Part shown: one piece after another, positions 55,876 to 64,000 of the stretch | Layout: every line of letters starts with the position of its first letter | Position numbering within the stretch: position 1 is the first letter of the stretch | Source: Solimonas variicoloris DSM 15731 | GTDB lineage: Bacteria > Pseudomonadota > Gammaproteobacteria > Nevskiales > Nevskiaceae | Reading direction: 5' to 3' | Assembly (NCBI RefSeq): GCF_000382285.1 | Contig: NZ_KB907926.1 | Coordinates: 310,001-374,000, forward strand | DNA: 64,000 bases | Notes under the pieces: model-generated | What the model was told of the DNA's origin: nothing | Database searches by the model: none | What the model saw: only the letters and a program-made list of their open reading frames with translations | Position numbers and translations under genes: made by a program

Positions 55876-55932
55876 CACGAAGCGCAGCACAATAGCGCCC
55901 TTTCCCAGCCTTGCCCGCCAGGACCTCACGCC

Positions 55933-57771
55933 ATGCCCCATTACCGCTCCCGTACCAGCACCCACGGCCGCAACATGGCCGGCGCCCGCGCGCTGTGGCG
56001 CGCCACCGGCATGAAGGACGGCGATTTCGGCAAACCGATCATCGCCGTCGCCAACTCGTTCACGCAGTTCGTGCCCGGCCACGTGCACCTCAAGGAGCTC
56101 GGCCAGCTGGTGATCGAGGAGATCGAGAAGGCCGGCGGCATCGGCAAGGAGTTCAATACGATCGCCGTCGACGACGGCATCGCCATGGGCCACGACGGCA
56201 TGCTCTATTCGCTGCCGTCGCGCGACATCATCGCCGACAGCGTCGAGTACATGGTCAACGCGCACACCGCCGACGCGCTGGTCTGCATCTCCAACTGCGA
56301 CAAGATCACGCCCGGCATGCTGATGGCGGCGATGCGCCTCAACATTCCGGTCGTGTTCGTCTCCGGCGGCCCGATGGAGGCCGGCAAGACCAAGCTCGCC
56401 GACAAGGTCATCCCGCTCGACCTGATCGACGCGATGGTCGCCGCCGCCGACGACAAGGTGTCGGACGCCGACGTGCAGCAGATCGAGCGTTCCGCGTGCC
56501 CGACCTGCGGCTCGTGCTCGGGCATGTTCACCGCCAATTCGATGAACTGCCTGACCGAGGCGCTGGGCCTGTCGCTGCCCGGCAACGGTTCGCTGGTCGC
56601 CACCCACGCCGACCGCGAACAGCTGTTCCGCCGCGCCGGCCGCCTGGTCGTCGAACTGGCGCGCCGCTACTACGTCGACAACGACGAGCGCGTGCTGCCG
56701 CGCAACATCGCGAGCAAGGCGGCGTTCGAGAATGCGATGTCGCTGGACATCGCGATGGGCGGCTCGACCAACACCGTGCTGCATCTGCTGGCGGCCGCGC
56801 AGGAAGGCGAAGTCGGCTTCGCGATGCAGGACATCGACCGCCTGTCGCGCCAGGTGCCGAACCTGTGCAAGGTCGCGCCGTCGAGCCACCACCATCTCGA
56901 GGACGTGCATCGCGCCGGCGGCGTGATGGCGATCCTCGGCGAGCTCGACCGCGCCGGTCTGCTCGACACCTCGGTGCCGACCGTGCACAGCCGCTCGCTG
57001 GCCGAGGCGCTCGACAACTGGGACATCGCGCGCACGCAGGACAGCGCCGTCCACGAATTCTTCCGCGCCGGTCCGGCCGGCATCCGCACCACGCAGGCCT
57101 TCTCGCAGAGCTGCCGCTACGACGCGCTCGACCTCGACCGCGAGAAGGGCTGCATCCGCGACAAGGCCCACGCCTACAGCCAGGACGGCGGCCTCGCGGT
57201 GCTGTACGGCAACCTCGCCGAGCGCGGCTGCATCGTCAAGACCGCCGGCGTCGACGCCAGCATCCTCACGTTCGGCGGCCCGGCGGTCGTCTTCGAGAGC
57301 CAGGACGCGGCGGTCGATGCCATCCTCGGCGGCCAGGTCAAGGCCGGCGACGTCGTCGTCATCCGCTACGAAGGTCCGCGCGGCGGCCCGGGTATGCAGG
57401 AGATGCTGTACCCGACCAGCTACCTGAAATCGAAGGGGCTCGGCAAGCAGTGCGCGCTGATCACCGACGGCCGCTTCTCCGGCGGCACCGCGGGCCTGTC
57501 GATCGGCCATGTCTCGCCGGAAGCGGCCGAGGGCGGCAACATCGGCCTGATCGAGAGCGGCGACCGCATCGAGATCGACATCCCGAAGCGCACGATCCGC
57601 ATCGCCGTCAGCGACGAGGAACTGAGCAAGCGCCGCGCCGCGCAGGACGCCCTCGGCTGGAAGCCGGCGGCGCCGCGCCAGCGCCGCGTCAGCACCGCAC
57701 TGAAGGCCTACGCCAAGCTCGCGACCAGCGCCGACCGCGGCGCGGTGCGGGACCTGAGCCTGCTCGACTAG
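55933..57771 (+). CDS. ilvD: Dihydroxy-acid dehydratase
   Basis: Third step of valine and isoleucine synthesis. The 612-residue iron-sulphur enzyme has the cluster cysteines in [12 protein letters not shown] and [19 protein letters not shown], plus [22 protein letters not shown]. Conserved start [27 protein letters not shown]. Control by the divergent LysR protein is inferred from the arrangement. Upstream and downstream branched-chain genes are not adjacent. Confidence 0.97.
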   Translation: MPHYRSRTSTHGRNMAGARALWRATGMKDGDFGKPIIAVANSFTQFVPGHVHLKELGQLVIEEIEKAGGIGKEFNTIAVDDGIAMGHDGMLYSLPSRDIIADSVEYMVNAHTADALVCISNCDKITPGMLMAAMRLNIPVVFVSGGPMEAGKTKLADKVIPLDLIDAMVAAADDKVSDADVQQIERSACPTCGSCSGMFTANSMNCLTEALGLSLPGNGSLVATHADREQLFRRAGRLVVELARRYYVDNDERVLPRNIASKAAFENAMSLDIAMGGSTNTVLHLLAAAQEGEVGFAMQDIDRLSRQVPNLCKVAPSSHHHLEDVHRAGGVMAILGELDRAGLLDTSVPTVHSRSLAEALDNWDIARTQDSAVHEFFRAGPAGIRTTQAFSQSCRYDALDLDREKGCIRDKAHAYSQDGGLAVLYGNLAERGCIVKTAGVDASILTFGGPAVVFESQDAAVDAILGGQVKAGDVVVIRYEGPRGGPGMQEMLYPTSYLKSKGLGKQCALITDGRFSGGTAGLSIGHVSPEAAEGGNIGLIESGDRIEIDIPKRTIRIAVSDEELSKRRAAQDALGWKPAAPRQRRVSTALKAYAKLATSADRGAVRDLSLLD

Positions 57772-57816
57772 CGCCTGCTGACAGGCGCCGAGAACGGTCG
57801 CCCGGCAACCCCGACG

Positions 57817-57860
57817 GCCCCGGCCGCGGCCCTCCACAGGGTGCCGTGGCCGGGGCTTCT
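57817..57860 (+). terminator. Probable terminator after ilvD
   Basis: GCCCCGGCCGCGGC and GCCGTGGCCGGGGC pair over 14 positions with one mismatch, followed by TTCT. The stem is strong but the T-run is weak. It lies 45 bp after ilvD. Confidence 0.55.
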
Positions 57861-58002
57861 CCCGTCCCGGCACCTCGCGCACCGTGAAGCCGCGGGCCGT
57901 GCCCTTGCCGCAACGCCCGACGGCGCACCTGCCTGCCGCTGCCGGCCGCCGCGCGCGCCAGCGCTTATCATCCGGCGCACTTTCCGTAACACCGTCGCCG
58001 CC

Positions 58003-59097
58003 ATGAAGCCAGGCTCCCATTCCCTGCAGCACGCCCGCCTGGTCGCGGACGTCGTCAGCGGCGGCCGCGCGGCGGCGCGCTACGACGCTCAGATCCGCGC
58101 GTCCTGGCAGCGCTGCCTCGCCGACTACGCGCTGCAACCGGGCCGGCCGCGGCGCCCGGCGATCGTGCGCGGCGCCGAGCTGCGCCAGCGCCGCGAGCGT
58201 GCCGGCGCGATCTATCCGATCGCCCAGATCGAGATGCGCAGCCTCTGCCAGCTGTTCAACGCGCCGGTCGGCGTGATGCTGACCGACCGCGACGGCGTGA
58301 TCCTCAGCTACTGCGGCGATCCCTCGTTCGCCGAGATGGCCTACGCCGCCGGCTTTCGCGAAGGCGCGGTGTGGAGCGAGGCCGAACAGGGCACCAACGG
58401 CATGGGCACCTGCCTGGCGATCGGCGCGCCGGTGCTGATCGAGGGGCCGGCCCACTTCCTCTCGCAGAACGCCGGCCTGACCTGCTGCGCGGCGCCGATC
58501 GCCGACGGCCGCGGCCGTCTGGCCGGCACGCTCAACATGTCCGGACGCCTGCCGCTGTCGGCCGGCCCGACGCAGGCGCTGGTGCGCCTGGCGGTGCAGA
58601 ACATCGAACACCGCGCGCTGCTCGACCACCACCGCCACGACCATCTGCTGCGCTTCCATCCGCGCCGCGAGTTCGTCTCGACCGCCGGCGAAGGCCTGCT
58701 CGCGTTCGACGCCGACGGCATCGTGCTCGCCGCCAACCGCAGCGCGCTCGACTGGCTCGGGCGCACGCAGCACGCCGAGGTCTGCGGCGCGCCGGTCGAA
58801 ACCTTGTTCGGCTGCCGGCTCGAACGTCTGCTGGCGCTGTCGCGCACGCCGACGCACGCGCAGCCGCTGCCGCGGCCCGGCGCCGGGCTGCTCTGCTACG
58901 GCATCGTGCAGGCGCCGCCGTCGGCCGCGTCCGCGGCCGGCCGGCCGCTGGCCGACGCCGAGCGCGAAACGCTGCGCGACATGCTCGAACGCTGCGGCTG
59001 GAACGTCAGCCTCGCCGCCGGCCGTCTGGCGATCAGCCGCCGCACGCTGTACCGCAAGCTCGAACGCCACGCGCTGCAGCGCTACCGCAGCGACTGA
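58003..59097 (+). CDS. AcoR-like regulator with GAF and Fis-type HTH but no AAA+ domain
   Basis: 364 residues. The N-terminal GAF-type sensor region (about residues 70-200: GREGA-type AGFREGAVWSEAEQGTNGMG, LIEGPAHFLSQNAGLTCCAAPI, GRLAGTLNMSG) matches AcoR-class activators. A PAS-like segment follows (GEGLLAFDADGIVLAANRSALDWLG), then a C-terminal Fis helix-turn-helix (MLERCGWNVSLAAGRLAISRRTLYRKLER). The sigma-54-contacting AAA+ domain (Walker A, GAFTGA) normally in the middle is missing. It likely regulates the adjacent adhC-fghA genes, but not by the usual sigma-54 mechanism. Confidence 0.82.
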   Translation: MKPGSHSLQHARLVADVVSGGRAAARYDAQIRASWQRCLADYALQPGRPRRPAIVRGAELRQRRERAGAIYPIAQIEMRSLCQLFNAPVGVMLTDRDGVILSYCGDPSFAEMAYAAGFREGAVWSEAEQGTNGMGTCLAIGAPVLIEGPAHFLSQNAGLTCCAAPIADGRGRLAGTLNMSGRLPLSAGPTQALVRLAVQNIEHRALLDHHRHDHLLRFHPRREFVSTAGEGLLAFDADGIVLAANRSALDWLGRTQHAEVCGAPVETLFGCRLERLLALSRTPTHAQPLPRPGAGLLCYGIVQAPPSAASAAGRPLADAERETLRDMLERCGWNVSLAAGRLAISRRTLYRKLERHALQRYRSD

Positions 59098-59108
59098 GTC
59101 CGCCGCGC

Positions 59109-59130
59109 CTGTGCCACATCTGGCACAGGT
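59109..59130. promoter_or_regulatory. Perfect 9-bp inverted repeat upstream of adhC
   Basis: CCTGTGCCA-CATC-TGGCACAGG lies between the AcoR-like regulator and adhC, 120 bp before the adhC start. Symmetry and position suit a dimeric Fis-type activator site. A hairpin function at the end of the regulator transcript is also possible, but there is no T-run. Confidence 0.55.
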
Positions 59131-59249
59131 TTGCGCCACCCGGCGCGCGCCGGCACGATGCCGCTTTCCTCGCCTCGCGAGGCCGGATCGCGCGCGCGGT
59201 CCGGCCCGTCCGGCCTCCCCCTCCCGCCCACGCCCGCCAGGAGTTCCCC

Positions 59250-60358
<1,109 letters not shown>

Positions 60359-60359
<1 letters not shown>

Positions 60360-61249
60360 TGACGGCCACGCCGGCGACGCCGGGCGCAGACGATCACCGC
60401 ACCAGACCGCACATGGAAACGATCTCCGAACAGCGCTGCTTCGACGGCGTGCAGAGCCGCTACACGCACGCCTCCGGGCAGACCGGCACGACGATGCACG
60501 TCTCGGTCTATCTGCCGCCGCAGGCAGGCAGCGGCAAGGTGCCGGCGCTGTACTACCTCGCCGGCCTGACCTGCAGCGACGAGACCTTCATGATCAAGGC
60601 CGGCGCGCAGCGCCTCGCCGCCGAGCTGGGCCTGGCGCTGGTCGCCTGCGACACCAGCCCGCGCGGCATCGAGCTGCCGGGCGATCGCGAGCACTGGGAC
60701 TTCGGCGTCGGCGCCGGTTTCTATCTCGACGCCACGCAGGCGCCGTGGTCCGCGCATTACCGCATGGGCTCGTACGTCAATCTCGAACTGCCGGCCCTGA
60801 TCGAGGCGCACTTCCCGGTCGCGAGCGACCGCCGCGGCATCTTCGGCCACTCGATGGGCGGTCACGGCGCTCTGGTGACGGCGCTGCGCCATCCGGCGCG
60901 CTGGCAATCGGTCTCGGCGTTCGCGCCGATCAGCAATCCCTGCCGCGTGCCGTGGGGCGAGAAGGCCTTCACGCACTACCTCGGCGAGGAGCGCGCGCGC
61001 TGGCGCGACTGGGACGCCAGCGAGCTGATGGCGGCGCGCGCGCACCCGTCGACGATCCTCGTCGACCAGGGCGAAGCCGATGCCTTCCTCGACCGTGAAC
61101 TGCAGCCGCAGGCGCTGGAGACGGCGGCGCGAATCTCGGGCCAGTCGCTGAGGCTGCGCCGCCACGCCGGCTACGACCACAGCTACTGGTTCATCCAGAC
61201 TTTCGTCGCCGACCATCTGCGCCACCACGCCGCCATCCTGAATCGCTGA
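60359..61249 (+). CDS. fghA: S-formylglutathione hydrolase
   Basis: Completes formaldehyde detoxification: S-formylglutathione to formate and glutathione. An esterase-D-type alpha/beta hydrolase with the nucleophile motif IFGHSMGGHGALV, SAFAPISNPCRVPWGEKAF, VDQGEADAFL (acid) and RRHAGYDHSYWFI (His). ATG 60359 overlaps the adhC stop; ATG 60413 gives 278 residues and matches the usual family length, so the first 18 residues are doubtful. Confidence 0.95.
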
Positions 61250-61354
61250 CCGGTCGCCCGGCATTCACCGGCTGGCGCGGCGCTCGTGCGCGCATGCCTG
61301 CTGCTATCCTGATCGCAGAACATCAGCGGGCAAACCATGGAAAGAGGACCGCCT

Positions 61355-63061
61355 ATGCTGGAGAACTCGCCGATCACGGCATCAGTGGAGACACTGCAGG
61401 CGATACTCAACGCCATTCCGAATCCGGTGTTCCTCAAGGACCGCCAGCACCGTCTCGTCGTCGTCAACGACGCGATGTGCGCGTTGATGGGCCAAACTCG
61501 CGAGCAGATGCTCGCGCAAGGCGACGAGCCCCTGCCCGGCGAGCAGCGCGACGTGTTCTGGAGGATCGACGACCTCGTCTTCGAAAGCGGCCAGCAGCAC
61601 GATAACGAGGAAGTCCTGACCGATGGCAGCGGCTCGCTGCGCGTGATACTGACGCGCAAGCGGCTGATCCACCTGCCGACGCGCGACGGCGAGCAGCCGT
61701 TCATCGTCGCCGTGATCTCGGACATCACGCGCATCCGCGAATCGGAAGCGCGCACGCTCTATCTGGCCGAGCACGACACGCTGACCGGGCTCGCCAATCG
61801 CTCGCAGCTCGACGAAAGGCTGCGCGCCACGATCGCCGCGGCAGCCAGTTCCGGACATCAGGCGGCGCTGCTGATGCTCGACATCGACCGCTTCAAGGAC
61901 GTCAACGACCAGTACGGCCACCCGGTCGGGGACCAGCTGCTGAGCATCGTCGCCAAGCGTCTGGTCGGGCTCGTCCGCCCGACCGATACCGTCGCCCGTC
62001 TCGGCGGCGACGAGTTCTGCATCGTGCAGGGCGGCCTCCACCAGCCGTCCGGCGCGTACAGCCTGGCGCAGCGCATCCTCACCGCGATCGCGCGGCCGAT
62101 CTCGATCGGCTCGCTGTCGGTCAGCGTCACCACCTCGATCGGCATCGCCATCTTCCCGGACGATGGCACGACGCCGGAGGCGCTGCTGAAGAACGCCGAC
62201 GATGCCCTGTACGCCGTCAAGCGCGGCGGACGGCACGGCTGCCGGCGCGCCGAGGGCGTCGCCGAGCCGCACGGCGCACCGGCCTGGAACATCGAATCCG
62301 ATCTGCGCGAAGCCTTGAAGAACGGGCAGCTGAGCCTGGCCTTCCAGCCGCTCGCCGCTGCCGCCGACGGCAAGACCCGCGGCTTCGAGGCGCTGGTGCG
62401 CTGGCAGCATCCGACGCGCGGCGCGATCCAGCCGCAGGAATTCATTCCTGTCGCCGAGTCCTGCGGACTCATCCACGAGCTCGGCGCCTGGATGCTGCGC
62501 GAAGCCTGCGCGGCGGCGCAGAAATGGCCGTGGCCCCTGCAGGTCGCCATCAACGTTTCGCCGGTCCAGCTCGAGAGCCGCGAACTGCTGATGCACGTGC
62601 GCGACGCGCTGGCGAGCTCGGGCCTGCCAGCATCGCGTCTGGAACTCGAAGTGACCGAGTCGGCGCTGCTCGACCATTCCGGGCACGTGATGGAAATGTT
62701 CAGCCAGCTCAAGGCGCTCGGCGTCAGTCTTGCGCTCGACGACTTCGGCGCCGGCTGGTCGTCGCTGGCGACGCTGCACAGCTTCCAGTTCGATCGCATC
62801 AAGATCGACCAGCGCTTCATTTCGCACATCGAATCGGACGCCCGCGCGGTCGCGATCGTGCGCGCGGTGCTGAGCCTCGCGCAGACGCTCAACGTGCCGG
62901 TGACCGCCGAGGGCATCGAGGACAAGGCGCAGTTCCTCGCGCTGCGGAAGATGGGCTGCACCGAACTGCAGGGCTTCTACCTGGGCGCGCCGCAGGCGCA
63001 GGCGAAACTGCCGGACGCGCTGCCGTGGCTGCCGCCCGCCGCGGCGCCGGAGAAGCGGTAA
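61355..63061 (+). CDS. PAS-GGDEF-EAL cyclic-di-GMP protein
   Basis: 568 residues. The N-terminal PAS domain (about residues 10-130: AILNAIPNPVFLKDRQHRLVVVNDAM) is followed by a GGDEF domain with intact ARLGGDEFCI, and an RxxD inhibitory site (RPTD) five residues before it. The EAL domain has FEALVRW, INVSPVQLES, ELEVTESALL, LALDDFGAGWSSLA and RIKIDQRFI, all the usual metal and catalytic residues. Both synthesis and breakdown of c-di-GMP are therefore possible. ATG 61355 is preferred (GAGG 7 nt upstream) over ATG 61337. No membrane segment. Confidence 0.92.
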   Translation: MLENSPITASVETLQAILNAIPNPVFLKDRQHRLVVVNDAMCALMGQTREQMLAQGDEPLPGEQRDVFWRIDDLVFESGQQHDNEEVLTDGSGSLRVILTRKRLIHLPTRDGEQPFIVAVISDITRIRESEARTLYLAEHDTLTGLANRSQLDERLRATIAAAASSGHQAALLMLDIDRFKDVNDQYGHPVGDQLLSIVAKRLVGLVRPTDTVARLGGDEFCIVQGGLHQPSGAYSLAQRILTAIARPISIGSLSVSVTTSIGIAIFPDDGTTPEALLKNADDALYAVKRGGRHGCRRAEGVAEPHGAPAWNIESDLREALKNGQLSLAFQPLAAAADGKTRGFEALVRWQHPTRGAIQPQEFIPVAESCGLIHELGAWMLREACAAAQKWPWPLQVAINVSPVQLESRELLMHVRDALASSGLPASRLELEVTESALLDHSGHVMEMFSQLKALGVSLALDDFGAGWSSLATLHSFQFDRIKIDQRFISHIESDARAVAIVRAVLSLAQTLNVPVTAEGIEDKAQFLALRKMGCTELQGFYLGAPQAQAKLPDALPWLPPAAAPEKR

Positions 63062-63069
63062 GGCAAGAC

Positions 63070-63092
63070 GCCCCGGCGCTGCGCGCCGGGGC
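63070..63092. terminator. Hairpin between convergent genes
   Basis: GCCCCGGCGC-TGC-GCGCCGGGGC: a perfect 10-bp stem with a 3-nt loop, between the c-di-GMP gene and the convergent CoA-transferase gene. No T-run on either side, so termination is only plausible. Confidence 0.45.
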
Positions 63093-63100
63093 CTGGCATC

Positions 63101-64000
63101 TCAGGCGACGGCGCTCGCGCGCGGCAGCAAGCGCATCGTGCCGGTATCGCGATAGCGCGTGTGCCAGGCGATCGCTTCTTCGAGAATGTGCGGCGTGTTG
63201 CCGCCGCGCTGGCAGGCGGCGCGGAAGTAGTCGCGCAGCACATCGCGGTAGATCGGGTGCACGCAGTTCTCGATGATCGTGCGGGCGCGCTCGCGCGGCG
63301 CCAGGCCGCGCAGATCGGCGAGGCCCTGCTCGGTGACGATGATGTCGACGTCGTGCTCGGTGTGATCGACGTGCGCAACGAACGGCACCACGCTGGAGAT
63401 ATCCCCGTCCTTGGCGATCGACTTGGTGACGAACACCGACAGGTGCGCATTGCGCGCGAAATCGCCGGAGCCGCCGATGCCGTTCATCATGTGCGTGCCG
63501 CCGACGTGCGTCGAATTGACGTTGCCGTAGATGTCGCACTCCAGCGCGGTGTTGATCGTGATCAGGCCGAGGCGGCGGATGACCTCGGGATGGTTGCTGA
63601 TCTCCTGCGGGCGCAGCACCAGGTAGCGCTTGTAGTGATCGATGCCGGCGAGCACGCGCTCGTAGAGCGGTTTCGACAGCGTGATCGACGAGGCCGAGGC
63701 GAACGCCAGCTTGCCGGCGTCGATCAGCTCGATCGAGCTGTCCTGCAGCACTTCCGAATACATCTTCAGGCTGTGGAACTGCGACTCGATCAGGCCGTGC
63801 AGCACGGCGTTGGCGATCGTGCCGATGCCCGCCTGCAGCGGCTGCAGTGTCAGCGGCAGGCGCCCGACGCGGACCTCGTTGCGCAGGAACTCGTCGAGAT
63901 GGCCGGCGATCGCGCGCGTCTCGGCGTCCGGCGGCAGCACGTTGGACGGGCTGTCGGCCTTGTTGGTGATGACGATCGCGACGATCTTTTCCGGATCGAC
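63101..64000 (-). CDS. Acetyl-CoA hydrolase / succinyl-CoA:acetate CoA-transferase family protein (5' part beyond the window)
   Basis: The frame is open to the window edge, leaving about 299 C-terminal residues. They show LQAGIGTIANAVLHGLIES, ITINTALECDIYGNVNSTHVGGTHMMNGIGGSGDFARNA, TEQGLADLRGLAPRERA and IIENCVHPIYRDVL, typical of the class I acetyl-CoA hydrolase/transferase family. Such enzymes transfer CoA between acyl-CoA and acetate or hydrolyse acetyl-CoA; the exact donor is not clear from this part. The start codon is outside the window. Confidence 0.9.
   Translation of the reverse strand, partial: VDPEKIVAIVITNKADSPSNVLPPDAETRAIAGHLDEFLRNEVRVGRLPLTLQPLQAGIGTIANAVLHGLIESQFHSLKMYSEVLQDSSIELIDAGKLAFASASSITLSKPLYERVLAGIDHYKRYLVLRPQEISNHPEVIRRLGLITINTALECDIYGNVNSTHVGGTHMMNGIGGSGDFARNAHLSVFVTKSIAKDGDISSVVPFVAHVDHTEHDVDIIVTEQGLADLRGLAPRERARTIIENCVHPIYRDVLRDYFRAACQRGGNTPHILEEAIAWHTRYRDTGTMRLLPRASAVA

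Noticed and set aside
59122-59135. Possible sigma-54 promoter (TGGCAC...TTTGC) before adhC
   Set aside because: The GG and GC elements are one base too close for sigma-54, which is strict about spacing. The adjacent regulator also lacks the AAA+ domain needed for sigma-54 activation.
55864-59139. 1,091-codon minus-strand open frame across ilvD and the AcoR-like gene
   Set aside because: It is antisense to ilvD, which is certain, and has no family features.

Overview
The window is a gene-dense, very GC-rich (about 70 %) stretch of a bacterial chromosome. Gene content points to a gammaproteobacterium: a ygfB-pepP-ubiH-ubi hydroxylase cluster, a LolC/E-LolD-ComEC run, aguA-aguB, folA/thyA/lgt, an EttA ABC-F protein, and split glycine decarboxylase genes under a tandem glycine riboswitch. 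A Nevskiales/Xanthomonadales-like or related lineage is my inference, not something the sequence proves. I see no rRNA, tRNA, CRISPR array, prophage or intact insertion sequence.

Layout. 1-5,100: the start of an iron-type TonB receptor (minus strand, with a Fur-box-like site), an M23 peptidase, and the synthetase pair gltX-thrS. 5,200-7,500: a two-lobed 6-pyruvoyl-tetrahydropterin-synthase-like protein, a His-rich lipoprotein gene split by an in-frame TGA, and hisI. 7,600-11,900: comEC, lolD and lolC/E in one overlapping minus-strand unit. 12,000-17,600: a Pho-box-preceded PhoX-family lipoprotein, a di-heme cytochrome lipoprotein, a degenerate orphan E1-alpha-like protein and a small exported protein. 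17,700-21,400: the agmatine-to-putrescine genes aguA-aguB and a CPA1 Na+/H+ antiporter. 21,400-24,000: two tandem acyl-CoA dehydrogenase paralogues. 24,000-29,200: a small lipoprotein, D-lactate dehydrogenase, an MFS transporter, an unknown protein, threonine dehydratase and a DUF4124 protein. 29,200-35,100: EttA, a DUF815 ATPase, a periplasmic cyclophilin, a small exported protein, acyl-CoA-binding protein and an Omp85-family barrel. 35,200-40,050: folA, thyA-lgt, rlmI-like, a PfkB kinase and dgkA.

40,050-46,000: a small membrane ORF behind an AT-rich promoter/operator, then a glycine-cleavage operon (gcvT-gcvH-gcvPA-tpx-gcvPB, minus strand) with thiol peroxidase inserted between the two P-protein genes. 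A tandem glycine riboswitch precedes gcvT, and upstream of it lies a near-identical truncated copy of its first aptamer next to a long palindrome. 46,200-50,500: a two-partner secretion operon (TpsB, a short TpsA, a FecR-domain protein). 50,500-54,850: the ubiquinone hydroxylase/pepP/ygfB operon. 54,900-57,800: divergent lysR and ilvD. 58,000-61,250: an AcoR-like regulator lacking its AAA+ domain, then glutathione-dependent formaldehyde detoxification (adhC-fghA). 61,300-64,000: a PAS-GGDEF-EAL protein and the 3' part of an acetyl-CoA hydrolase/CoA-transferase gene.

Most of the window is housekeeping. The parts worth a second look are the duplicated riboswitch aptamer, the Pho-box/PhoX/cytochrome cluster, the TpsB-TpsA-FecR operon, the interrupted lipoprotein gene, the operator-controlled small membrane ORF, the pseudo-E1-alpha, and the AAA+-less regulator beside the formaldehyde genes.
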